In this document: piece after piece, positions 44,955 through 52,318 of the stretch | Position numbering within the stretch: position 1 is the stretch's first letter | Layout of the letters: each line of letters opens with the position of its first letter | From: Pseudomonas sp. PDM15 | GTDB taxonomy: Bacteria > Pseudomonadota > Gammaproteobacteria > Pseudomonadales > Pseudomonadaceae | Assembly: GCF_014851565.1 (NCBI RefSeq) | Contig: NZ_JACVAA010000001.1 | Coordinates: 62,001 to 126,000, forward strand | DNA: 64,000 nt | Direction of reading: 5' to 3' | Notes under the pieces: model-generated | Seen by the model: the letters and a program-made list of their open reading frames with translations, nothing else | What the model was told of the DNA's origin: nothing | Database searches by the model: none | Made by a program: the position numbers and the translations under genes

Positions 44955-45248
44955 TCAGCCGATCAGCAGGCTCAACACCCAGAGCGCCAGCAGCAGAACG
45001 ATCAGGCCCCAGATGATCGAGCCGCGCAGGAAGGCGCGTATCGCGCTGAACAGCAACAGCAGGCCGAGGATCAGCACCAGGATGCTGATCCAGTTCGGGT
45101 CCATGCCCAGTGAGCGGGACAGCCCGTCGATGAAGTTGGCCCCGGCCTGACCGATCATGCGGAAGAAGCCGGTTAGGGCCTCGACCAGGACACGAATGAA
45201 GTTGCCCAGTATCTCGCCCAGTCGCTCGAAGAAGCTCTCGGTTGCCAT
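44955..45248 (-). CDS. Small two-helix membrane protein of unknown function
   Basis: A 97-residue protein, antisense between the alpha-2-macroglobulin and pbpC genes. The N terminus is amphipathic (FFERLGEILGNFIRVLVEALTG). Two strong hydrophobic helices follow (about 53-73, WISILVLILGLLLLFSAIRA, and 78-97, IIWGLIVLLLALWVLSLLIG). AAGGAAGG lies about six bases before the ATG, which supports real translation. I do not recognise the family. Its place between two envelope-defence genes but on the other strand may be coincidental. Confidence 0.7.
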   Translation of the reverse strand: MATESFFERLGEILGNFIRVLVEALTGFFRMIGQAGANFIDGLSRSLGMDPNWISILVLILGLLLLFSAIRAFLRGSIIWGLIVLLLALWVLSLLIG

Positions 45249-45356
45249 CGATCCTTCCTTACACTCTGCCGGTGATCCTCAAGCTTGGGCTGCACGGGCC
45301 CGAGACGAGTTCCCCCCGTTGCGTCCGAACCCATCCATGGCGAAGTCTCAGAGCCG

Positions 45357-47708
45357 ATGAACATGTCATCCCTTCAGCGCCTCTGGCGGCTCCTGCGCCG
45401 GCCCTGGCTGGGGCTTCCGCTCGCCTTGCTGCTGGTGTTGTGGACGGCCGACCGGCTGTTTCCCCTGCCGCTGCCCGAGGACGGTCTGGCCCGCGTGGTG
45501 CTGGCCGAGGACGGCACGCCGCTGTGGCGCTTCGCCGATGCCGACGGCGTGTGGCGCTACCCGGTGGCGCCAAACGAGGTCTCGCCCTATTACCTTGAGG
45601 CGCTGCTGACCTACGAGGACCGCTGGTTCTACCGCCACCCCGGGGTCAATCCGCTGGCCCTGGGCCGCGCCGCCTGGCAGAACCTCACCGGCGGGCGCGT
45701 GCTGTCCGGCGGCAGCACCTTGTCGATGCAGGTGGCGCGCCTGCTCGACCCGCACGAGCGGACCCTGGGCGGCAAGTTCAAGCAGCTGTGGCGCACCCTG
45801 CAGCTGGAGTGGCACCTGTCCAAGGACGAGATCCTCGCGCTGTACCTGAACCGCGCCCCCTTCGGTGGCACCCTGCAGGGCGTGGCGGCGGCCAGCTGGG
45901 CCTACCTGGGCAAGTCACCGAGCCAGCTGACCCGCGCCGAGGCGGCTCTGCTCGCCGTGCTTCCGCAGGCGCCCAGCAGGCTGCGCCCGGACCGTCATCC
46001 CGAACGCGCCCAGGCCGCACGAGACAAGGTGCTGCGGCGCTTGGTGCAGTTCCAGGAATGGCCGCAGACGGCGGTGGACGAGGCGCTGCAGGAGCCGGTG
46101 CTGCTGGCGCCGCGTCGCGAGCCCGACCTGGCGCCGCTGCTGGCGCGGAGGCTGAACGTGGCGGGCAGCCCGCCGCTGATCCGCACCACGCTCGACGCCA
46201 ACTTGCAGCGGCGCCTGGAGGACCTGCTGCTGGGCTGGCGCGCGCGCCTGCCGGAACGCACCTCGGCCGCCATCCTGGTGGTGGACAGCGAGAGCATGGC
46301 GGTGCGCGCCTACCTGGGTTCGCTGGATGTCGGCGACGAGCGCCGCTTCGGCCATGTCGACATGATCCGCGCCCAGCGCTCGCCCGGCTCCACTCTTAAG
46401 CCGTTCCTCTATGGTCTGGCCATGGACGCCGGGCTGATCCACTCCGAATCGCTGTTGCAGGACGTGCCGCGCCGTTATGGCGACTACCGCCCTGGCAACT
46501 TCGCTGCCGGTTTCATCGGCCCGGTGTCGGCCAGCGAGGCGCTGGCCACCTCGCTCAACCTGCCTGCCGTGCAGCTGCTGGAGGCCTACGGCCCGAAGCG
46601 CTTTGCCGGTGAGCTGCGCGGCGCTGGGGTGCCGCTGGCGCTGCCGGCCGGCGCCGAGCCGAACCTGGCGCTGATCCTCGGCGGCGCCGGCAGCCGCCTG
46701 GAGGAGTTAGTGGCCGGCTACAGCGCCTTCGCCCGCAATGGCCTGGCCGCGCGCCCGCGGCTGCAGCCGCAGGACGCGCTGCATGAACGGCGCCTGCTGT
46801 CGCCGGGCTCGGCCTGGATAGTGCGGCGCATCCTCGCCGGGCAGGCGCGGCCGGACCGCGACCCGCGGGCCGAACTGGTGCAGCGCCCGGTACTGGCCTG
46901 GAAGACCGGCACCAGCTATGGCTTCCGCGACGCCTGGGCCATCGGCGTCGGCCCGCGCCATCTGATCGGGGTGTGGATCGGCCGGCCGGACGGCACGCCG
47001 GTGCCCGGCCAGTTCGGCCTGGCTTCGGCCGCGCCGCTGCTGTTGCAGGTGCACGATCTGCTGGTCAATCGCGACCACCAGCGCGGCCTGGTGCCGCCGG
47101 TGCAGGAGGTGCCGGCGAGCCTCGGCGTAGCGGCGATCTGCTGGCCGCTGGGCCAGGAGCTGGCGCGCAGCGATGCCAACTGCCGACGCCAGCGCTTCGC
47201 CTGGACCCTGGACGGCACCACGCCGCCGACCCTGCAGGCGTCCGACCAGCCGTTGGGGCTGGGCCTGAGCCAGCGTGTCTGGCTGGATGGGGAGGGCCGC
47301 CAGGTGGCGGCCAGCTGTGCGGGCGCGCGCGAAACCCAGATCGCCTTGTGGCCGGCGCCACTGGAGCCCTGGCTGCCACGCCGCGAACGGCGTGCTGCAA
47401 GGTTACCTGCCGCGTCGACCGAGTGCCCGCCGGCATCGCCGTTGCCGGCGGCGCCATTGTCCATCGTCGGGGTGCGCGAAGGCGATCGCCTGCGGCGTCC
47501 GGCCAGCAGCGCCGGACCATTGCAGCTCAAGCTCTCGGCCCTGGGTGGCAATGGCACGCGCTGGTGGTTCCTCAACGGCGTGCCGGTGGGTGAGAGCCAG
47601 CCGGGCGAGAGCATCGAGCAGAAATTGGCGGCGGCCGGGCTGTATCAGCTCAGCCTGCTCGATCAAAGCGGGGCGACGGCGCGGGTGGAGTTCCAGGTCG
47701 GCGAATAG
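45357..47708 (+). CDS. pbpC: Penicillin-binding protein 1C
   Basis: A 783-residue bifunctional peptidoglycan synthase. The start is ATG 45357; the upstream open frame overlaps the promoter region of the small membrane gene. Signal anchor at about 13-30. The GT51 transglycosylase has TYEDRWFYRHPGVNPLALGRA (about 83-103) and GGSTLSMQVARLLDP. The transpeptidase has Ser345-TL-Lys348 (SPGSTLKPF) and Lys516-TG (KTGTSYGFRD). The C-terminal PBP1C domain (about 690-783) includes GNGTRWWFLNGVPVG. Paired with the alpha-2-macroglobulin gene as in other proteobacteria, suggesting repair after envelope damage. The stop lies two bases from the convergent cyclase stop. Confidence 0.95.
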   Translation: MNMSSLQRLWRLLRRPWLGLPLALLLVLWTADRLFPLPLPEDGLARVVLAEDGTPLWRFADADGVWRYPVAPNEVSPYYLEALLTYEDRWFYRHPGVNPLALGRAAWQNLTGGRVLSGGSTLSMQVARLLDPHERTLGGKFKQLWRTLQLEWHLSKDEILALYLNRAPFGGTLQGVAAASWAYLGKSPSQLTRAEAALLAVLPQAPSRLRPDRHPERAQAARDKVLRRLVQFQEWPQTAVDEALQEPVLLAPRREPDLAPLLARRLNVAGSPPLIRTTLDANLQRRLEDLLLGWRARLPERTSAAILVVDSESMAVRAYLGSLDVGDERRFGHVDMIRAQRSPGSTLKPFLYGLAMDAGLIHSESLLQDVPRRYGDYRPGNFAAGFIGPVSASEALATSLNLPAVQLLEAYGPKRFAGELRGAGVPLALPAGAEPNLALILGGAGSRLEELVAGYSAFARNGLAARPRLQPQDALHERRLLSPGSAWIVRRILAGQARPDRDPRAELVQRPVLAWKTGTSYGFRDAWAIGVGPRHLIGVWIGRPDGTPVPGQFGLASAAPLLLQVHDLLVNRDHQRGLVPPVQEVPASLGVAAICWPLGQELARSDANCRRQRFAWTLDGTTPPTLQASDQPLGLGLSQRVWLDGEGRQVAASCAGARETQIALWPAPLEPWLPRRERRAARLPAASTECPPASPLPAAPLSIVGVREGDRLRRPASSAGPLQLKLSALGGNGTRWWFLNGVPVGESQPGESIEQKLAAAGLYQLSLLDQSGATARVEFQVGE

Positions 47709-47710
47709 GC

Positions 47711-48838
47711 TCAGGAGAGGGCCAGCGCCATGCGGTCGCGGCCCTCGGCCTTGGCCCGGTAGAGGGCATCGTCGACGCGCTTGAAGAAGGCCTCGGCGCT
47801 CTCGTCCAGCTGCGCGTCCAGGCAGCCCACGCCGAGGCTGGTGGTCAGCGGCAGGCGCTGGCCGTGCAGCTCGAAACCGCGGGTGGCCAGTTCGACGCGG
47901 AAGTGCTCGGCCAACTGGCAGGCTTCGTCGAGCGGGGTGCCCGGCATCAGCACGCCGAACTCCTCGCCACCCAGGCGTAGCAGGGCGTCGCTGTCGCGGC
48001 GAAACACCTGGCGCATGCGTTCGGCGAAGTCGCTGAGGCAGGCGTCGCCGCTGCTGTGTCCGTACTCGTCGTTGATGCGCTTGAAGAAGTCGATATCCAG
48101 CAGCACCAGCGACAGCGGCGTGCCCTGGCGGCGGGCGCTGGCGACCATGGCCGGGAACAGGCCGTTGAACTGCAGGCGGTTGCCCAGTTGGGTCAGGCTG
48201 TCAGTGCGACTGAGCTGCTCGTAGCGCTCGCGCTGGTCGACCAGTTGCTGCTCCATGGTCAGGGTCGCGTGGTATTCGCGATGGCTGCGGTTGAGCGCCA
48301 GCAGCAGGTAGCTGAGGTAGAAGGCGAGGGTCACCGCTAGGGCTTCCTGGTTCGGCCATTGCCAGGCCAGCACGGCGAGGCCCGGTGCGTACAGCAGCAG
48401 GATGGCGATCACGCAGCGCTGCTTGCGCATGGGGAAGTTGAAGGCCATGGCGGTGCTGAAGGCCACGGTGCTGAGGGTGGCGATCAGCCGCGACGGCTCG
48501 AACTCGGGGCGCAGCAGGGCCCAGGCGTGTGCCAGGCCCCAGCCCAGGCTGGTGAGCAGGATCAGCGCCCAGTGGCGGTCGATCCACTGGCGCAGGCATC
48601 CGTCGTTCTCGTGGGTGGGCAAACGATGCAGCCAGCGCAGCACCATCATCAGGGCGAAGAACGCGGTACCGACGAGGCCCAGCACCAGCATGGCCTTGGG
48701 CGCGGCGCTGAAGCTCCAGGTCAGCACCCAGGCGAGCAGGTAGTAGATGCCGCCCAGACGTGTGCGGACGCGGGTGTCCTGGCTTTCACGGAGAAGGACG
48801 AAGGAGCTGCTGCGGGGGAACTGCGCGTCGGGGGCCAT
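47711..48838 (-). CDS. Membrane-bound diguanylate cyclase
   Basis: A 375-residue inner-membrane enzyme. The N-terminal half (about 25-190) has five or six hydrophobic segments (IYYLLAWVLTWSFSAAPKAM, then MLVLGLVGTAFFALMMVL) of no sensor family I recognise. A short coiled linker (TLMEQQLVDQRERYEQL) leads to GGDEF (about 212-375): DSLTQLGNRLQFNG, LDIDFFKRINDEYGH, active GGEEF and inhibitory site RDSD five residues before it. It should make c-di-GMP. No good ribosome-binding site is seen, so the start at 48838 is uncertain. Convergent with pbpC. Confidence 0.9.
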   Translation of the reverse strand: MAPDAQFPRSSSFVLLRESQDTRVRTRLGGIYYLLAWVLTWSFSAAPKAMLVLGLVGTAFFALMMVLRWLHRLPTHENDGCLRQWIDRHWALILLTSLGWGLAHAWALLRPEFEPSRLIATLSTVAFSTAMAFNFPMRKQRCVIAILLLYAPGLAVLAWQWPNQEALAVTLAFYLSYLLLALNRSHREYHATLTMEQQLVDQRERYEQLSRTDSLTQLGNRLQFNGLFPAMVASARRQGTPLSLVLLDIDFFKRINDEYGHSSGDACLSDFAERMRQVFRRDSDALLRLGGEEFGVLMPGTPLDEACQLAEHFRVELATRGFELHGQRLPLTTSLGVGCLDAQLDESAEAFFKRVDDALYRAKAEGRDRMALALS

Positions 48839-48922
48839 GTGCTGCTGTGATCACAAATTCGGCATATCAGCAGCATAGCGTTGCCACGTGAGCATGGAAA
48901 GCAATGTGCCAGCATTCCGTCG

Positions 48923-49366
48923 TCAACCGCGACGAATGAGCCAGATCCCTCCGACGATCAGTGCCAGGCCGGCGGCCTTGCCCGCCGTGATCGGTGCCTC
49001 GCGAAAGCCCACCCAGCCATTGTGGTCGAGCACCAGGGCCATGCCCAGCTGGCCGGCCAGCACCAGCACCATGAACAGTAGGGCGCCGATGCGCGGCCCG
49101 GCGAAGGCCGCCGTGGCGATGAAGAAGGCGCCGAGCAGGCCGCCGCTCCAGTGCCACCAGGTCAGGCCCTTGAAGGCGGACAGGCCGGCTACTTCGCGCT
49201 GGGACAGCACGATGATCAATAAGGCCAGCGTGCCGACCAGGAACGAAACCAGGGCGGCGGCCATCACGCTGGACAGATGTTTGGCCAGTTGGCCATTGAT
49301 GCCGGCCTGCAGCGGCATCACGGCGCCGGCGAGCAGGGGCAGGGCGAGTAGCCACCAATTGGGCAT
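48923..49366 (-). CDS. DMT-family transporter, YdcZ (DUF606) type
   Basis: A 147-residue inner-membrane protein with five predicted helices. It has the YdcZ/DUF606 pattern: LLAGAVMPLQAGINGQLAKHL at the start, WWHWSGGLLGAFFIATAAF in the middle, and AGQLGMALVLDHNGWVGFRE followed by the final helix. These are half-size relatives of drug/metabolite transporters that pair as dimers. Substrate unknown. CGGAG precedes the ATG by five or six bases. Same strand as, but apart from, the acetyltransferase gene. Confidence 0.87.
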   Translation of the reverse strand: MPNWWLLALPLLAGAVMPLQAGINGQLAKHLSSVMAAALVSFLVGTLALLIIVLSQREVAGLSAFKGLTWWHWSGGLLGAFFIATAAFAGPRIGALLFMVLVLAGQLGMALVLDHNGWVGFREAPITAGKAAGLALIVGGIWLIRRG

Positions 49367-49418
49367 GGCGGTCTCCGGGAAAAGGGGGCGGGTATTATGC
49401 GCTTTGCTGTCCTGTTGG

Positions 49419-49907
49419 TCAGCTTCTAAGGTGCTTCACGAACTGCAGCAGCGCTACCCGCTGCTCGCCGCGCTGGCGTTGCTCCAGGCCGGTCAGGCGA
49501 TAGCCCAGGCGTCCATACAGCAACAGGCCGGCGGCATTGTCATTGAAGCAGGAGACCTTGAGTTCGCGGGCAGCGAAATCGCGCAGGGCGAGCTGTTCCA
49601 TCACGCCGACCAGATAGCTGGCCACGCCTCGGCCGCGGGCCCAGGGCGCGACCATCAGGTTGCCCAGGGCGCAATAGTCGCCGGGAAAGCTCTGATAGAA
49701 GTTGGCGAAGCCGGCCGGCTGCCCGTCGAGCAATACCAGGGTGCTGCCCTGGCGTTCGGCGCAGGCCGCTGCCAGTTGCTCGCGGGTCAGCGGCCAGTGG
49801 GCGCGGGGAAAGGCGAAGAACAACTCGTCGGCGTTGCGCACGAAGCGCACCACCTGATCGAGGTCAGCATCAGTTGTCGGGCGATGGTCGAACTGCTGGC
49901 CATTCAT
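49419..49907 (-). CDS. GNAT-family N-acetyltransferase
   Basis: A 162-residue acetyltransferase. The acetyl-CoA loop is WARGRGVASYLVGVMEQLA (about 88-106), preceded by strand CALGNLMVAPW and followed by CFNDNAAGLLLYGRLGYRLTG, the typical GNAT motifs A and B. The start at ATG 49907 overlaps the stop of the DUF4136 gene (ATGA, 49904-49907), giving an operon with the two DUF4136 genes. Acceptor substrate unknown. Confidence 0.88.
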   Translation of the reverse strand: MNGQQFDHRPTTDADLDQVVRFVRNADELFFAFPRAHWPLTREQLAAACAERQGSTLVLLDGQPAGFANFYQSFPGDYCALGNLMVAPWARGRGVASYLVGVMEQLALRDFAARELKVSCFNDNAAGLLLYGRLGYRLTGLEQRQRGEQRVALLQFVKHLRS

Positions 49908-50464
49908 TGCGGCGGGTACTGCCCCAGCACCTGGGCCACCGTGGTGCGGATGGCCGCCTCGCGCTCGCTCGGGTTCGGCGGCGACTGGCGCATGACCTGC
50001 TCGGCGCTGCCGCGCCAGACCAGCTTGCCGTCCCTGCCGTCGAACAGGTCGACCTGTATGGTGGCCACCTTGTAGTCCACGGTGCGGGTCTCGGTGTAGC
50101 CCGGGCCGCCCCATCCACCTCCCCAATAGCCGCCCCAGTAGCCGCCGTAATTGGTGCTGACCTGATCCTGGCGCTCGTCGACGATCAGCCAGGCCTGCAC
50201 CTTGAGATCGCCACTGCTGCCGGCCTGGGCCGGGCGCAGGCCGCGCTGGTCGAGCTGCTCGCCGACGGCGCTGCGGATACGCTGCTCGGTGAGGTCGCTC
50301 TTGATTCGCGGATCGTCCGGCTGGTACTGCAGGGCCGGTTCCTGCCAGCTCCAGCTGCGGTAGGCGGCGAAGTCGCGGCTGGCATCGAAATCGCGCTCGA
50401 CACGGGCGCTCTGGCAGGCCGCGAGAAGCAGCAGGGCCGGTATCAGCAACAGACGCGGGGACAT
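49904..50464 (-). CDS. DUF4136 lipoprotein (second of tandem pair)
   Basis: A 186-residue lipoprotein: signal MSPRLLLIPALLLLAAC with lipidated Cys17 and Gln at +2, which allows outer-membrane sorting. The DUF4136 body has the opening DFDASRDFAAYRSWSWQEP, IRSAVGEQLDQRGLRPA and the closing VDLFDGRDGKLVWRGSAEQ. A Gly/Trp/Tyr-rich loop (NYGGYWGGYWGGGWGGPGY, about 107-125) interrupts it. The function of the family is unknown; these proteins resemble periplasmic or surface accessory lipoproteins. The upstream gene is a clear paralogue, and the stop is fused to the next start. Confidence 0.87.
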   Translation of the reverse strand: MSPRLLLIPALLLLAACQSARVERDFDASRDFAAYRSWSWQEPALQYQPDDPRIKSDLTEQRIRSAVGEQLDQRGLRPAQAGSSGDLKVQAWLIVDERQDQVSTNYGGYWGGYWGGGWGGPGYTETRTVDYKVATIQVDLFDGRDGKLVWRGSAEQVMRQSPPNPSEREAAIRTTVAQVLGQYPPQ

Positions 50465-50528
50465 GATCGAAACCTCCGGGGTAGAGCCTCTATCGAACTC
50501 CAAGTGGCGACATACGGCAAGCCCGGCA

Positions 50529-51122
50529 TCACTCCGGGGGGTAGGCGCCGAGGGCGTCTGCCACCGCGCGGCGCAGGGCGTCGGCGCGCTCGCTCTGGCT
50601 GCCCTCGCTGCGCGCCTCGGCGCTGCCGTTCCACACCGGCTCGCCGCTGGCGCCGTCGAACAGTTCGATCTGCACCACCGCCACTTCCACCTCGTAGGTG
50701 CGTACCAGCGGCACGCTGCCGTACATGCCGTAGTGATCGCCATAGGGGCCGTGGCCGTGATAACTGCCGTAGTCGTCGCGCACCTGATACTGGCGACGCT
50801 CCAGGCTCAGGTAGGCGCTCACCTGCAGATCGGCGGCCTTGCCGGCGCGTACCGGACGCAGGCCGCGCTGGTCCAGGCCGCCGCCGATTGCCTCGGCCAC
50901 CAGCGCGCCGTCGGCCCACGCGCTGCCGGCCGGTTGCTGACGCCAGCTCCAGTCGCGGTAGCGGCCATAGTCGCGCGGCGCGGCCGGGTAGGCGCTGCGG
51001 TCGAAATGGTTGGCCGCATTGGCGGGCGCCGCTGGCAGCGGGTTGCCGCCGGCGACGTAGGGGTTGTCGCTCTGGCAGGCGGCGAGCAGCAGGAGCAGTG
51101 GCAGGAGGAGTGGGGCGCGCAT
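50529..51122 (-). CDS. DUF4136 lipoprotein (first of tandem pair)
   Basis: A 197-residue paralogue of the next gene: signal MRAPLLLPLLLLLAACQSDN with lipidated Cys16, then the same layout (AAPRDYGRYRDWSWRQQP, GGGLDQRGLRPVRAGKAADL, IELFDGASGEPVWNGSAEA). In place of the Trp/Gly loop it has a His/Tyr/Gly loop (YGSYHGHGPYGDHYGMYG, about 121-138). The two genes lie 64 bases apart, suggesting tandem duplication with rapid change in the loop. The histidines could bind metal; that is a guess. Confidence 0.86.
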   Translation of the reverse strand: MRAPLLLPLLLLLAACQSDNPYVAGGNPLPAAPANAANHFDRSAYPAAPRDYGRYRDWSWRQQPAGSAWADGALVAEAIGGGLDQRGLRPVRAGKAADLQVSAYLSLERRQYQVRDDYGSYHGHGPYGDHYGMYGSVPLVRTYEVEVAVVQIELFDGASGEPVWNGSAEARSEGSQSERADALRRAVADALGAYPPE

Positions 51123-51152
51123 TTAGGTCTCCGTGCTTGGTCGCAGGGATAG

Positions 51153-51219
51153 TGTAGGAGCGAGCTCTGCTCGCGAAGCCGGCAACTCCGAGCATTCGCG
51201 AGCAGGGCTCGCTCCTACA
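51153..51219. repeat. Pseudomonas REP pair (inverted) at the cmoM stop
   Basis: TGTAGGAGCGAGCTCTGCTCGCGAA at the left faces TTCGCGAGCAGGGCTCGCTCCTACA at the right around a short spacer. This is the classic 35-40 base Pseudomonas REP in an inverted pair (BIME-like). The right end covers the cmoM TAG (51215-51217), so the stop codon is part of the REP. Confidence 0.9.
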
Positions 51220-51964
51220 AGGGCCGGCATACCCAGTGCAGGTAGCGGCCGAGGCCGGCGAAGCCGGGGTGGCGGCGGTGCGCCAGCTCCATCTCCAGCA
51301 GGTCGGCCAGTTCGGCCTTGGCCTGGAATTCGCTCGGCATGTAGTCGTGGAACACGCGTACGCCACTCTGGCTTTCGACCCGCCAGTGGCCGGCGAGTTG
51401 CGCCGCCAGTTCGCGTGGGTCGAGCGGCTTCTGCGGCGTCAGACTCTGGCCCTCGCCAGCGAAGCGTTCCTTGCGCAGCTTGCGGAAGTGACCCTTGAGC
51501 AGGTTGCGGTAGACCAGCGCGTCCTTGTTGTAGAAGGCCAGCGACAGCCAGCCGCCTGGGGCGACCAGTTGGTGCAGCACTGGCAAGATGGCGTGGGGCT
51601 CGGCCAGCCATTCCAGTACCGCATGGCACAGCACCAGGTCGTAGGGTTCGGTGAGCTGGCCGAGCAGGTCCTGCCAGGGCGCCTGGATGAACTGCGCCTC
51701 CACTCCCGCCTCGGCAAAGCGCTGGCGAGCGCCTTCGAGCATCGGCTCGGCAGGTTCGGCCAGGGTCACGCTGTGACCGCGCTGGGCCAGCCACAGGCTC
51801 ATGTGGCCGAGGCCGGCGCCGACGTCGAGCACGCGTAGCGGGCGCTCCGGCAGCGCTTCCTTGAGGTCGGCCTGCAGCACGGCCAGGCGGATGGCGCCCT
51901 TGGCGCCGCCGTAGATCTTCTCGGCGAAGCGGGTCGCCAGCTCGTCGAAGTGGCGGTCGGTCAT
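51215..51964 (-). CDS. cmoM: tRNA uridine 34 carboxymethyl-oxyacetate methyltransferase
   Basis: A 249-residue SAM-dependent enzyme that methylates 5-carboxymethoxyuridine at the wobble base. It opens DRHFDELATRFAEKIYGGAKGAIRLAVL, the CmoM (SmtA) hallmark, then SAM motif VLDVGAGLGHMSLWLA (about 44-59) and the diagnostic FYNKDALVYRNLLKGHFRK (about 144-162). The start overlaps the MazG-like stop by four bases. The stop codon lies inside a REP element. This assignment is well supported over a generic methyltransferase. Confidence 0.92.
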   Translation of the reverse strand: MTDRHFDELATRFAEKIYGGAKGAIRLAVLQADLKEALPERPLRVLDVGAGLGHMSLWLAQRGHSVTLAEPAEPMLEGARQRFAEAGVEAQFIQAPWQDLLGQLTEPYDLVLCHAVLEWLAEPHAILPVLHQLVAPGGWLSLAFYNKDALVYRNLLKGHFRKLRKERFAGEGQSLTPQKPLDPRELAAQLAGHWRVESQSGVRVFHDYMPSEFQAKAELADLLEMELAHRRHPGFAGLGRYLHWVCRPL

Positions 51965-52263
51965 TGGAAGCGCCTCTCGCTGTCGGCCAGCTTGGCGCGC
52001 ACCGCCTGCTCCATGTCGATGCCCAGCTCGGCGCACAGCAGCAGGAGGTAGAGGACGATATCGCCGACCTCCTGGCCGGCATGTTCCAGCTGCTCGGCGG
52101 AGAGCTGGCGGGCCTGGTCTTCGGAGAGCCATTGGAAGATTTCCACCAGCTCGGCCATCTCCACGCTGGCGGCCATGGCCAGGTTCTTCGGGCTGTGGAA
52201 ACGGCGCCAGTCGTTGTGGTCGCGAATGGCGTGCAGGCGGCGGGTGAGTTCGGCGATGTCCAT
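51961..52263 (-). CDS. MazG-like nucleotide pyrophosphohydrolase
   Basis: A 100-residue all-helical NTP pyrophosphatase of the RS21-C6/MazG superfamily. It has the metal-binding pattern VEMAELVEIFQW (EXXE, about 34-45) and EVGDIVLYLLLLC (EXXD, about 66-78). Such enzymes remove abnormal or excess dNTPs. The start is ATG 52263 with GGAGAG just upstream. It is coupled to cmoM through a four-base overlap and sits 55 bases after ada, on the same strand, so ada-mazG-cmoM may be one unit. Confidence 0.9.
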   Translation of the reverse strand: MDIAELTRRLHAIRDHNDWRRFHSPKNLAMAASVEMAELVEIFQWLSEDQARQLSAEQLEHAGQEVGDIVLYLLLLCAELGIDMEQAVRAKLADSERRFQ

Positions 52264-52318
52264 GGGCTCTCCTTCAGGCCGCATAGCTTCGGCCCGAAGC
52301 AGCCGCCCCGCAAGCCCG

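Noticed and set aside
48846..48855. TGTGATCACA as a Vfr/CRP site before the membrane diguanylate cyclase
   Set aside because: The half-sites touch with no 6-base spacer, while Vfr/CRP sites need TGTGA-N6-TCACA; left out as unsupported.
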